Positions 7,203 through 15,767 of a stretch of DNA of 24,091 nucleotides are shown piece by piece. Position 1 is the stretch's first letter. The number at the start of each line of letters is the position of its first letter. Origin of the DNA: Saccharicrinis sp. UBA6048 (GTDB lineage: Bacteria > Bacteroidota > Bacteroidia > Bacteroidales > Marinilabiliaceae); contig DIYS01000187.1 of the NCBI GenBank assembly GCA_002429115.1, forward strand, positions 1-24,091. Direction: 5' to 3'. A program made the position numbers and the translations under genes. The notes beneath the pieces are model-generated. The model ran no database searches and was not told the origin of the DNA. It saw only the letters and a program-made list of their open reading frames with translations.

Positions 7203-9656
7203 TTATTTTGTTTTCTTAGTCGTTTTTTTCTTTGTAGTTGCTTTCTTCTTTGTTGTTTTTGTTGCAGCTTTAGTTGACTTGGCTGCTGCTTTCGTTGTTT
7301 TTTTAGCTGGCGATTTTTTGTCTTCAGCCTCAATAATTGCCTTACAATCCTCTAAAGATAACTTTTCTGCAGTTTCTTTCTTATCCTTCGGCAATTTATA
7401 ATTTTTCTTCTGGTATTTTATGAAAGGTCCCCATCGACCATTTAGCACCTGAAGATCTGGTTCTTCTTCAAATGTTTTAATGATCTTTTTAAGGTCATCT
7501 TCACGCTTGGTAATGATGCGTTCAATGGCAGTTTCCAGCTCAATTTCAAAAGGATCATCGACATCTTTCTTGAGCGACACAAATTTACCATCGTGTCGTA
7601 TGTAAGGACCAAATCGTCCAATACCAATGACTACTACTTTGTTCTCAAATTCGCCAAGTGTTCGAGGTAACTTAAATAAATCCAGTGCTTCTTCAAGGCT
7701 GATGGTTTCAAGGTGCTGTCCTTTGCGTAAAGATGCAAATCGTGGTTTTTCAGCTTCTTCATCTTCTGAAGAAACGCCAATTTGAGCTAATGGACCAAAG
7801 CGACCAATTCTTACTGATACCTGCTTGCCTGTAGCCGGATCAGCCCCTAAAATTCGTTCACCTGTGCTTTTCTCAGAGTGCTCAATGGTTTCTTCCACTT
7901 TAATATGGAATGGTTTGTAGAAATCATCAATGGATTTACTCCACTCGATGTGTCCCATGGCAACATCATCAAACTCTTTTTCGACCTTGGCTGTGAAGTC
8001 AAACGACACAATATTTTCGAAATACTTCACCAGGAAGTCATTTACAACCATACCAATGTCAGTTGGGAAAAGTTTGCTTCTTTCAGCACCTGATATTTCA
8101 GTTTTGATACTTTCAACAACATCCCCACCTCTTTCCAGAAGAATGTGGTCGTATGTTCTTTCTTTACCATCGCGATCTTCTTTTTCAACGTATCCTCTGT
8201 TCTGGATGGTTGAAATCGTAGGCGCATAAGTTGATGGTCGGCCAATACCAAGTTCTTCCAGCTTGCGTACCAGGCTTGCTTCTGTATATCGTGCTGGTTT
8301 CTGACTCCATCTTTGACGAGCTTCTATAGTCAGCATCTCTAATTGATCACCTTTTTTCATTGGAGGCAGAATTGTGCTTTCTGCATCATCCTGCTCGTTT
8401 TCAGTATCTGTAGATTCTATATAGACTTTCAGGAAACCATCGAACTTAATGATCTCACCAGTAGCCATAAACTTTTCACCAGTGTTGCCCGCATCAATAT
8501 GAATAACCGTTTTCTCCAGCTGAGCGTCGCTCATTTGTGATGCGATTGTTCGTTTCCAGATAAGCTCGTAAAGTCGTTTTTCCTGAGCCGAGCCCGAAAC
8601 GGTTTCTTTGTCAAGATAGGTTGGACGGATGGCTTCGTGAGCCTCCTGAGCACCTTTGGCTTTCGTCTTATATTTTCTGATTTTCACATACTCGGCACCC
8701 ATCTTTTCAGTAATCTGAGCGGACGCCATATTTAACGCCAGGTCAGATAAATTAACGGAGTCAGTACGCATGTAGGTAATCTTACCAGCTTCATACAACT
8801 TCTGAGCAATCGACATGGTTTGCGATACAGAATAACCAAGTTTTCGTGAAGCTTCCTGTTGCAAAGTAGAAGTGGTAAACGGCGCTGCCGGAGACTTCTT
8901 CATTGGTTTCTTCTCAATTTGAGAAACCAGGAAGTTGGCATCCTTACATTTTCCTACAAATTCTTTTGTTTCTTCAAGAGTGTCAAATCGACGATTGAGC
9001 TCTGATTTTAGTTCTTTAACTCTGCCTTTGTCATCAGTCACTTCAAAAACAGCCGTGACCCGGTATGATGATGTAGGTTTAAAAGCAAAAACTTCACGTT
9101 CGCGATCAACAATTAATCGTACAGCCACAGATTGTACACGTCCTGCAGACAAAGATGGCTTTACTTTGCGCCAAAGAACCGGCGATAGTTCAAACCCTAC
9201 CAATCGATCCAATACCCGGCGAGCTTGTTGAGCATTGACCAGGTTGTAATCAATTTTACGTGGATTTTCGATCGCTTTTACAATTGCGTCTTTGGTAATC
9301 TCATGAAAGACAATTCGACGGGTATTTTCTTCTTTTAAACCAAGTGTTTCGTATAAATGCCATGCTATAGCTTCTCCTTCGCGGTCCTCATCGGAAGCGA
9401 GCCATACCATCTTGGCATTCTTAGCTAACTGCTTGAGTTCTTTAACAACTTCTTTCTTATCGGAAGAAACTATGTAGTCTGGTTGGTAATTATTCTCTAT
9501 ATCGACACCAAAATCGCTTTTTGATAAATCTCGTATGTGTCCATAACTTGATTTTACCAAAAAGTCTTTTCCTAAGAACTTCTCAATTGTTTTGGCTTTG
9601 GCAGGTGACTCGACAATCACCAGGTTTTCTTCTGTAACCGTTGTTTTTTTACCCAT
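7203..9656 (-). CDS. topA: DNA topoisomerase I (type IA) with lysine-rich tail
   Basis: An 817-aa type IA topoisomerase that relaxes negative supercoils by transient single-strand cleavage. The TOPRIM domain is visible: Glu16 in VIVESPAKAKTIEK and the acidic triad in ASDEDREGEAIAWH (about 87-100). The catalytic tyrosine is Tyr295 in ITYMRTDS, preceded by PAAPFTTSTLQQEA. GIGRPSTYAPTISTI follows near residue 480. Instead of zinc ribbons, the C terminus has repeated RFGP(Y/F)I-type Topo-C repeats (RIGRFGPLAQIG, GIGRFGPYIRHDGK, NGRWGPFIKYQKK) and then a tail of about 40 residues almost entirely Lys, Ala and Thr. Such tails favour DNA binding and processivity in other phyla (inference here). It is the first gene of a topA-arginase-like operon and divergent from the PBP gene. 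Confidence 0.97.
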   Translation of the reverse strand: MGKKTTVTEENLVIVESPAKAKTIEKFLGKDFLVKSSYGHIRDLSKSDFGVDIENNYQPDYIVSSDKKEVVKELKQLAKNAKMVWLASDEDREGEAIAWHLYETLGLKEENTRRIVFHEITKDAIVKAIENPRKIDYNLVNAQQARRVLDRLVGFELSPVLWRKVKPSLSAGRVQSVAVRLIVDREREVFAFKPTSSYRVTAVFEVTDDKGRVKELKSELNRRFDTLEETKEFVGKCKDANFLVSQIEKKPMKKSPAAPFTTSTLQQEASRKLGYSVSQTMSIAQKLYEAGKITYMRTDSVNLSDLALNMASAQITEKMGAEYVKIRKYKTKAKGAQEAHEAIRPTYLDKETVSGSAQEKRLYELIWKRTIASQMSDAQLEKTVIHIDAGNTGEKFMATGEIIKFDGFLKVYIESTDTENEQDDAESTILPPMKKGDQLEMLTIEARQRWSQKPARYTEASLVRKLEELGIGRPSTYAPTISTIQNRGYVEKEDRDGKERTYDHILLERGGDVVESIKTEISGAERSKLFPTDIGMVVNDFLVKYFENIVSFDFTAKVEKEFDDVAMGHIEWSKSIDDFYKPFHIKVEETIEHSEKSTGERILGADPATGKQVSVRIGRFGPLAQIGVSSEDEEAEKPRFASLRKGQHLETISLEEALDLFKLPRTLGEFENKVVVIGIGRFGPYIRHDGKFVSLKKDVDDPFEIELETAIERIITKREDDLKKIIKTFEEEPDLQVLNGRWGPFIKYQKKNYKLPKDKKETAEKLSLEDCKAIIEAEDKKSPAKKTTKAAAKSTKAATKTTKKKATTKKKTTKKTK

Positions 9657-9699
9657 CTCTCAATATGTCTTACAACACAACTTAATTTTGTAATGCGCG

Positions 9700-9707
9700 C
9701 AAAAGTA
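9700..9707 (-). promoter_or_regulatory. Candidate Bacteroidota -7 element for topA
   Basis: Read on the minus strand this is TACTTTTG, an exact match to the Bacteroidota housekeeping -7 consensus TAnnTTTG. It lies 43 nt upstream of the topA start codon. The nearest TTG upstream is only 14 nt from it, shorter than the usual 19-21, so the -33 half is weak. Transcription would start near position 9693. Confidence 0.45.
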
Positions 9708-9832
9708 TAAATTAATTGTCACAATGTTAAAAAATGAAAATGCTTTACGCAAACGTTCGGCCTTATGTATCTGTCAATTTTTACTATTTTTACACCAAAA
9801 CATCAATATTGGGTATTAATACTACCTATATA

Positions 9833-9861
9833 TTGGTTGAAGTGTCAAGATAGTATATAAT
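9833..9861 (+). promoter_or_regulatory. Candidate promoter of the PBP1A gene (TTGGTT-17-TATAAT)
   Basis: TTGGTT at 9833-9838 and TATAAT at 9856-9861 are 17 nt apart, which places a start site near 9868 and leaves a leader of about 49 nt. The -10 overlaps the right part of an 8-bp inverted repeat, ACCTATAT (9824-9831) with ATATAGGT (9860-9867). A 10-bp palindrome, GTATTAATAC, lies just upstream at 9813-9822. The dyads could be regulatory, but AT-rich sequence yields such repeats often. Confidence 0.4.
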
Positions 9862-9916
9862 ATAGGTGCAGGGCTTCGATGAATTCTTCACTTAATCAAA
9901 ATCAATCCAATTAAAA

Positions 9917-12280
9917 ATGGACGAATCTAAATCAAAATATCGCAGACTGGTTGTAACTTTTTGGGTCATTGTATTGGCAGGAATTGTTTCTGTATTTACT
10001 TTATTTACCATGATCTCTTACGGCATGTTGGGATTTATGCCAACGTTTGAGGAGCTGGAAAATCCAAAAAGTAATCTGGCAACAGAAATTATTTCGAGCG
10101 ATAAAGAGCTGTTGGGTACATTTTTTCGCGAAAATAGAAGTTATAGCACTTACGAAGAGTTGTCGCCTAATATTATAAATGCACTGATTGCGACAGAAGA
10201 TGTTCGATTTCATGATCATTCGGGAATTGATGCACGTGGTTTAGCTCGTGTAATTTTCCGCACAATAATTATGCAGGATCAGAGTTCGGGTGGGGGTAGT
10301 ACCATTACTCAGCAATTAGCCAAATTACTCTTTCACGGACGTGCATCGAGCAACTGGGAAAGAGCTTTTCAGAAACTGAAAGAGTGGGTGATCGCAGTAA
10401 AGCTTGAAAGAAGCTATACCAAGGAAGAGATACTAACAATGTACCTAAATAAAGCAGAGTTTATATACGATGCTTATGGTATTAAAAGTGCCGCAAAAAC
10501 ATTTTTTAGTACCAGCACTGATACGATGAAGGTGGAAGAGGCAGCTGTTATTGTTGGTATGTTGAAAAACCCGGCGTTATTCAATCCGATTCGTCGTCCT
10601 GAGTTAACACAAGATCGACGAAATGTTGTATTGAATCAGATGTTGAAAGCCCAGTTTTTGACACGAGCTGAGTATGACTCTATTGTCGCAATGCCTTTGG
10701 GACTGAAGTTCAACCGCGCCGATCATAAAGAAGGGCCAGCTCCTTATTTCAGAGAATACCTAAGATTAACCTTGTCGGCTAGTGAACCATTGAGGGAAAA
10801 CTATCCGAACTGGATGGAGGCAAAGTTTATTGAAGATAGCTTACGCTGGATAAATGACCCTTTATATGGATGGATTAACAAGAATTACCGTCCGGATGGC
10901 ACTAAATACGATATTTATAAAGATGGGTTGAAAATTTATACGACAATTGATTCGCGACTGCAGTCGTATGCAGAAAATGCTGTTAAAAACCATCTAAGTA
11001 AAGATCTTCAACCAAAATTCTTTGAGGAAAAGAAAGGTCGATCAGGGGCTCCTTATACCAGTGATTTGTCGCAGGAGGACTATGATAAGATTATTGAAAG
11101 AGCGATTAAAAATACGGATCGTTACAGAGGCTTACGAAAAGCAGGTGCTGATATGGATAGTGTGAAGCGCGTGTTTAACACGCCATATGACATGACTGTA
11201 TTTACCTGGAATGGCGAACGTGATACGGTAATGACACCACTGGATTCTATTCATCATTATAAATTCTACTTAAGAGCCGGAATGGTGTCTATTGATCCAT
11301 TATCTGGTCATGTGAAGGCATACGTTGGAGGGCCGGATTTTAAGCACTTTATGTACGATATGGCCGGAAAGGGAAAACGTCAGGTTGGTTCTACGATTAA
11401 GCCGTTTGTTTATACCCTGGCCATGCAAGAAGGATTTACACCTTGTGACCTTGTTCCGAATATTGCGCAAACCTTCTATTTAGGTAATGGCAAAACCTGG
11501 ACGCCAAGAAATAGTGGCAGTGCAAGGGCAGGAGAGATGGTCACCTTAAAATGGGGGCTAGCCAACTCAAATAATAATATTACAGCCTGGGTGATGAAGC
11601 AGTTTAACCCGGAGGCAGTGGCTAATACTATTCGTGAATTGGGAATTAAAAGCCATATGGATGCTGTTCCAGCACTTTGTTTAGGTACGCCCGACTTTGG
11701 ACTGTTAGAAATGACAAGTGGCTATAGTACGTTTGCCAATAAGGGTGTTCATATTGAACCATTGATTGTAACACGTATTGAAGATCGTTATGGCAATGTG
11801 ATAAACGATTTTCATCCACAAAAGAGAGAGGCAATTAGCGAGTCGACAGCTTACTTGATGTTGAATTTATTACAAGGTGTAGTTAATCAGGGTACAGGAA
11901 GGAGATTGAGGTATGCCTATGAAATGTATGGTCAGCTTGGAGGAAAGACAGGAACCACACAAAATCACTCGGATGGATGGTTTATGGGTGTCACCCCGCA
12001 GCTTGTTACAGGTGTTTGGGTTGGTGGCGAAGAGCGTGATATCCATTTTGATGGCATTCGATTAGGACAAGGTGCTAATATGGCTCTGCCAATTTTTGCC
12101 TTATACATGAAAGATGTGTATGCCAATGAAGAATTGGGGATTACTGAGGAAGATGAGTTTGAAGAACCATTGAACTTCTATGTCAACCTGGATTGTGATC
12201 AGGAAGCTCGCGTTGCTTCAGAATCGGAAGATGATGAACCGGAAGAAGAAGTCATAGAGAATATGGAGGAGTTCTTCTAG
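9917..12280 (+). CDS. Class A penicillin-binding protein 1A (transglycosylase/transpeptidase)
   Basis: A 787-aa bifunctional peptidoglycan synthase anchored by one transmembrane helix (about residues 12-35). The glycosyltransferase family 51 domain shows IATEDVRFHDHSGID with catalytic Glu94, GGSTITQQLAKLLF (127-139) and RAFQKLKEWVIAVKLER. The transpeptidase domain shows the SxxK nucleophile motif STIK (Ser492-Lys495), SNN (551-553) and KTGT (677-680). It polymerises lipid II into glycan strands and cross-links the peptides in the periplasm. The C-terminal 40 residues are strongly acidic (EEDEFEEP..., DDEPEEEVIENMEEFF), a common ending in Bacteroidota homologues. It is a single-gene unit, divergent from topA and convergent with the fabH-like gene. 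Start chosen at the ATG at 9917, in an A-rich context without a Shine-Dalgarno sequence. Confidence 0.95.
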   Translation: MDESKSKYRRLVVTFWVIVLAGIVSVFTLFTMISYGMLGFMPTFEELENPKSNLATEIISSDKELLGTFFRENRSYSTYEELSPNIINALIATEDVRFHDHSGIDARGLARVIFRTIIMQDQSSGGGSTITQQLAKLLFHGRASSNWERAFQKLKEWVIAVKLERSYTKEEILTMYLNKAEFIYDAYGIKSAAKTFFSTSTDTMKVEEAAVIVGMLKNPALFNPIRRPELTQDRRNVVLNQMLKAQFLTRAEYDSIVAMPLGLKFNRADHKEGPAPYFREYLRLTLSASEPLRENYPNWMEAKFIEDSLRWINDPLYGWINKNYRPDGTKYDIYKDGLKIYTTIDSRLQSYAENAVKNHLSKDLQPKFFEEKKGRSGAPYTSDLSQEDYDKIIERAIKNTDRYRGLRKAGADMDSVKRVFNTPYDMTVFTWNGERDTVMTPLDSIHHYKFYLRAGMVSIDPLSGHVKAYVGGPDFKHFMYDMAGKGKRQVGSTIKPFVYTLAMQEGFTPCDLVPNIAQTFYLGNGKTWTPRNSGSARAGEMVTLKWGLANSNNNITAWVMKQFNPEAVANTIRELGIKSHMDAVPALCLGTPDFGLLEMTSGYSTFANKGVHIEPLIVTRIEDRYGNVINDFHPQKREAISESTAYLMLNLLQGVVNQGTGRRLRYAYEMYGQLGGKTGTTQNHSDGWFMGVTPQLVTGVWVGGEERDIHFDGIRLGQGANMALPIFALYMKDVYANEELGITEEDEFEEPLNFYVNLDCDQEARVASESEDDEPEEEVIENMEEFF

Positions 12281-12292
12281 AATAACAATAAG

Positions 12293-12326
12293 AAAAAAAG
12301 AGCAGCCGTTGAGCTGCTCTTTTTAT
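12293..12326. terminator. Bidirectional terminator between convergent PBP1A and ketoacyl synthase genes
   Basis: GAGCAGC (12300-12306), a 6-nt loop (CGTTGA) and GCTGCTC (12313-12319) form a 7-bp GC-rich stem. It is extended by an A tract on the left and a T tract on the right, so it works as a Rho-independent terminator on both strands. It serves both the gene ending at 12280 and the one ending at 12344. Confidence 0.9.
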
Positions 12327-12343
12327 ATATGAGGTTTTCTTCC

Positions 12344-13432
12344 TTACGGCATTTTATACATAAATGCATTGATATTCATACCCGCACCTACAGAAGTCAT
12401 CATTACATTGTCCCCGCTTTCAAGTGTGTGATCATCTAACTTACCTTTTGAAATAAGGTCGAATAGTGTTGGAACAGTTGCTACACTGCTATTTCCAAGC
12501 TCCCTGATGGTCATTGGCATGACACTAAAGTCCACCTTGCGCTCGCCATATAAACGGAAAAAGCGTTTTAAGATGGCTTCATCCATTTTGGCATTGGCCT
12601 GGTGGATCAATACCTTTTTAACATCCTTAAGGGTCATGTCGTTCTTATCAAGACATTCCTTAGCAAGTTGCGGTACATTGGTCAAAGCATAATTGTAGAG
12701 TCTTCGACCATACATTTTAAGAAACAGGTTGTCACTTTTTAATTCTTCATTGTATGGATGGTTCATGTGAAGCAAATCGATGTGTTCTTCTGTATCTGTT
12801 TGTACAGCATGCTTCAGAATTCCAACAGGCGTTTCACTTTCGCGAGCTTCTAAAACAACGGCACCTGCACCATCGGCAAATATCATTGAATCACGATCAT
12901 GTGGTTCCATTGATCGGCTAAGCGTATCGGCACCGATTACCAGAGCACTTTTAGCATCGCCTGATTTGATGTAGTAATTCGCCTGAATCATTGCCTGTGT
13001 CCATCCCGGGCAACCAAAGGTAATGTCGTAAGCAACAGTCTTTGGGTTTTTGATGCCTAATTTGTACTTAACCCTGGACGCAAGTGTTGGCAGGATGTCG
13101 GGATAAATTGTGCCATGACGCATATCGCCAAGATTGTGAGCAACGATGATGTAGTCAAGTTTTTCCTTGTCGAAATTAGCATCTTTAAGAGCAGCTTCGC
13201 CGGCAAAGGCAGCTAAGTCTGATGTCACATGATTTTCTTCTGCGCATCGGCGCTCAGCAATGTCAGTAATTTGCTCAAACTTTTCAACTATTTCCTGTCC
13301 TTCTGTTTCAATAATGCTGCCATCTTCATTGTAAAAAGTGTTGTTGATGAAATCAGCATTAGTTTTAACAACAGGCGGAATGTAGCTGCCTGTTCCGGTA
13401 GCTACGGCATAAATTTCAGCCTTAGTTTTCAT
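12344..13432 (-). CDS. 3-oxoacyl-ACP synthase III family protein (FabH-like)
   Basis: A 362-aa thiolase-fold condensing enzyme. The catalytic triad is in place: Cys141 (YDITFGCPGWTQAM), His277 (LIHQANAKM) and Asn314 (ELGNSSVATVP). DGAGAVVLE and the C-terminal MTSVGAGMNINAF are also typical. FabH condenses acetyl-CoA with malonyl-ACP to start fatty acid synthesis. This protein is longer than classical FabH (about 317-335 aa) because of an N-terminal insertion (about residues 30-50), and it has FGCPGW where FabH usually has a form such as AACSGF. It may be a specialised initiator with another primer rather than the housekeeping enzyme (inference). It lies 24 nt after lpxH with no terminator between, so the two are probably cotranscribed, linking lipid and lipid A precursor supply. 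Confidence 0.88.
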   Translation of the reverse strand: MKTKAEIYAVATGTGSYIPPVVKTNADFINNTFYNEDGSIIETEGQEIVEKFEQITDIAERRCAEENHVTSDLAAFAGEAALKDANFDKEKLDYIIVAHNLGDMRHGTIYPDILPTLASRVKYKLGIKNPKTVAYDITFGCPGWTQAMIQANYYIKSGDAKSALVIGADTLSRSMEPHDRDSMIFADGAGAVVLEARESETPVGILKHAVQTDTEEHIDLLHMNHPYNEELKSDNLFLKMYGRRLYNYALTNVPQLAKECLDKNDMTLKDVKKVLIHQANAKMDEAILKRFFRLYGERKVDFSVMPMTIRELGNSSVATVPTLFDLISKGKLDDHTLESGDNVMMTSVGAGMNINAFMYKMP

Positions 13433-13456
13433 TGTTAATTTTTTTCTAATATCAAA

Positions 13457-14218
13457 CTATACGTTTTGGTTGTAATACTTTAATTCAAATGTTGAACCGT
13501 CGAACTCAACATATGAGTTTAATTTAATCCAATCACCAAGAAATATTAGCTGGCATTCGGGTCCCACACCGACCTTTCGTGCCACATGACGATGACCAAA
13601 TATAAAGTAATCAACCTTTTCTTTCTTTAAATACTCTTTGGCAAATAATACCGAAAACTCCTTATCGTCTCCCAGGTAATTATCACCATAAACTCGGTTG
13701 TTCTTCTCACGACTTTTACCCGACCACATATTGGCAATGCCAATGCCTAAATTAGGGTGGATACGTGCAAAAAGCCATTGCGCAAACGGATTGGTGAAAA
13801 CCGACTTTAAAAAGTTATAATGCCGATCGTATTTTCCTAATCCATCGCCATGTGCCAGAAAAACTTTGTAACCATTAAAATCCCGAATCACGGGTTTTCG
13901 GTAAACTTTTATTCCACATTCATTTTCAAGATAATCATATAACCAAATGTCATGATTGCCGGTAAAAAAATGAATTGGAATGCCCATGTCGGTCAGCTCA
14001 GAAAGCTTACCCAAAAAACGGGTAAAACCTCGTGGCACGACATGTTTGTATTCAAACCAGAAGTCGAAAATATCACCCATCAGGTAAATCTCGGCTGCAG
14101 ATTCTTTGATAGAATCCAGCCACGAAACGAACCGTTTTTCATGCGCCCGATGATCTGTAATTCCAGGAGCACCCAGATGTACATCCGAAGCGAAGTATAT
14201 TTTTTTATATTCTTCCAA
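13457..14218 (-). CDS. lpxH: UDP-2,3-diacylglucosamine diphosphatase (LpxH-type metallophosphoesterase)
   Basis: A 253-aa calcineurin-like phosphoesterase. The metal-binding motifs are complete and in order: SDVHLG (11-16), GDIFDFW (48-54), GNHD (87-90), HGDG (123-126) and FGHRH (207-211). GDIFDFWFEY and the HGDGLGKYDRHY segment are characteristic of LpxH, which removes UMP from UDP-2,3-diacylglucosamine to form lipid X in lipid A synthesis at the cytoplasmic face of the inner membrane. The family includes LpxH2-like relatives of uncertain activity, so substrate is inferred. It is the first gene of an operon with the ketoacyl synthase gene that follows by 24 nt. Confidence 0.88.
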   Translation of the reverse strand: MEEYKKIYFASDVHLGAPGITDHRAHEKRFVSWLDSIKESAAEIYLMGDIFDFWFEYKHVVPRGFTRFLGKLSELTDMGIPIHFFTGNHDIWLYDYLENECGIKVYRKPVIRDFNGYKVFLAHGDGLGKYDRHYNFLKSVFTNPFAQWLFARIHPNLGIGIANMWSGKSREKNNRVYGDNYLGDDKEFSVLFAKEYLKKEKVDYFIFGHRHVARKVGVGPECQLIFLGDWIKLNSYVEFDGSTFELKYYNQNV

Positions 14219-14246
14219 ATGGACTTCTCAGTTTTTAATGAACGGA

Positions 14247-14254
14247 CAAATATA
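14247..14254 (-). promoter_or_regulatory. Candidate Bacteroidota -7 element for lpxH
   Basis: On the minus strand it reads TATATTTG, an exact TAnnTTTG match, 28 nt upstream of the lpxH start codon. A TTG lies 24 nt further upstream (14279-14281), slightly farther than usual, so the -33 element is uncertain. Confidence 0.4.
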
Positions 14255-14382
14255 TAAGTTAAATCAGATATCTCCTAACAATACAGAGACAGTAATTCTT
14301 TGTTGAATAATTGAATATGATGTTCGAAATGAGATAGTTGGATCGTGTGTGAGCTGAGTGTTGAAATAATCGTGTACAAAAA

Positions 14383-14405
14383 AGCCGCGAACAAATGTCG
14401 CGGCT
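14383..14405 (-). terminator. Terminator after the thioredoxin-like lipoprotein genes
   Basis: AGCCGCGA (14383-14390) and TCGCGGCT (14398-14405) form an 8-bp stem with a 7-nt loop. Read on the minus strand, a T6 run follows immediately. It lies 20 nt past the stop codon at 14426. Confidence 0.85.
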
Positions 14406-14425
14406 CACTATTAATCTATATTTTT

Positions 14426-15592
14426 TTAGAAGATTTCGTTTAGTTTATCAGTGAGTCGATTGCCAAAAAGATCTTTACCAATAATCTCACCTTTTGAACT
14501 AATAATGTAATTGGCAGGAATTTGCTTGATATTATACAAACGTGCCGGATATGAGTCGGTATACCTGAGGTCGCTCACATCAACCCATTCATAACCTTCG
14601 TTAACAATCGCGCTTTCCCAAAGTACTTTACTTTTATCTAATGAAACCGAGTATACTTCCAAACCATTTTTACGGTATTTGTTATACATCTTTTTGAGAT
14701 GACGATTGGCAGCAACTGATTTTTTGTCCCATGAAGCCCAGAAGTTCACAATAATCGTTTTTCCTTCAAGTGATGAGAGTTTAATAGTATCACCTTTCAG
14801 GTTAGGAGCTTCAATATCAACATATCCACTCTGCGAGGCCTGCGATGCAATCAATTCGTTCGCAAACTTTTCGCGTTGTTGTTTTGTCTTTGCACCTAAT
14901 ACGTAATTGTACAACTGTTTAGCTCTTTCTGAATCAGGGAAGTATAAGTTAAGACTGGTTGCCAAAGCTGCGAAATACACCTGATCCTTTTCGTCAAAAA
15001 CGTTCATTATCGTATTCTGATCATCGAATGTTTGGAATAAGGCATAATAGCCGGCAAATGATCTTGGATGATCCAAAATGAACTCGCCAACAAAAGCCTT
15101 GTGTTCATTTATTTTTTGTTCGTATTCAGCTTCCAGTGCCTTTCTGGTTTCTATATCATCAGTACTTGTCGCTTTATATTGTGCTGCCAGCTTATTTAGC
15201 GCATCGTTCAATTTTCGTACTCGCCTGTTTAATATTAGAATGTAGGCAGATGGCTCCGAATTTTGCACCAGGTAAGTGGCTTCCAGATTTTGAGCTTCAG
15301 CATTTACAATTACAGTTTCTGTACTGTCAGCTAATATTGTCACAAAATTTTTGTCACTTAATTTCAGCTTCAGAAATGTTGGTTCTGATAAACGGTCATT
15401 TCTGAATTTAAATTCGCCATTCTTTAGTTTTACAGAATCAAGAACAGTAGTTGTCTGATTAGTTTCTATACGTTCCAGGTATAATGTTTTATTCTTGCCT
15501 CCTTCAATATGTCCACTAACAATGAACTTATCTTTATCAGAACATGCACTTACAAGAATAATGACAATAAGTAATAATAAGCTTTGTCTCAT
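14426..15592 (-). CDS. Lipoprotein with DUF4369 and redox-inactive thioredoxin-like domain
   Basis: The likely start is the ATG at 15592, giving 388 aa. An upstream in-frame ATG at 15619 would add nine residues (MTIERKLKY) before a normal lipoprotein signal, so the inner start is preferred. The signal peptide (MRQSLLLLIVIILVSAC) has a lipobox with Cys17. Next come a DUF4369-like beta domain (about residues 22-100, FIVSGHIEGGKNKTLYLERI), a helical middle, and a TlpA-like thioredoxin domain from about residue 258: DTIKLSSLEGKTIIVNFWAS, then QIPANYIIS holding the cis-proline. The expected WCxxC motif reads WDKKS, and the only cysteine in the protein is the lipidated one, so disulfide chemistry is impossible. 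Function unknown; probably a cell-envelope binding or structural lipoprotein. It lies downstream of a related gene and may have its own promoter at 15757. Confidence 0.85.
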   Translation of the reverse strand: MRQSLLLLIVIILVSACSDKDKFIVSGHIEGGKNKTLYLERIETNQTTTVLDSVKLKNGEFKFRNDRLSEPTFLKLKLSDKNFVTILADSTETVIVNAEAQNLEATYLVQNSEPSAYILILNRRVRKLNDALNKLAAQYKATSTDDIETRKALEAEYEQKINEHKAFVGEFILDHPRSFAGYYALFQTFDDQNTIMNVFDEKDQVYFAALATSLNLYFPDSERAKQLYNYVLGAKTKQQREKFANELIASQASQSGYVDIEAPNLKGDTIKLSSLEGKTIIVNFWASWDKKSVAANRHLKKMYNKYRKNGLEVYSVSLDKSKVLWESAIVNEGYEWVDVSDLRYTDSYPARLYNIKQIPANYIISSKGEIIGKDLFGNRLTDKLNEIF

Positions 15593-15756
15593 GTATTTAA
15601 GTTTTCTTTCAATCGTCATTCACCTGCCCGATTCAGGTGCTAATCAATCATTAAATTTTATGCTGTTGACTTTCGGAAAGCCCTAATTTAAAACTAAATG
15701 ATCGTATAAAATGATATTATAAAAGTTTGTTCTCTCTTAAAATGTATTAATTCGCT

Positions 15757-15764
15757 CAAATATA
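15757..15764 (-). promoter_or_regulatory. Candidate -7 element upstream of the first thioredoxin-like lipoprotein gene
   Basis: The minus-strand reading is TATATTTG, an exact TAnnTTTG match. It sits just past the stop codon of the upstream lipoprotein gene and 164 nt before the preferred start at 15592. No convincing -33 element is seen. If real, the two lipoproteins are transcribed separately as well as possibly together. Confidence 0.35.
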
Positions 15765-15767
15765 GGA

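Noticed and set aside
7878..9231. Open frames on the plus strand across topA
   Set aside because: They are antisense to a complete, well conserved topoisomerase gene and show no family motifs.
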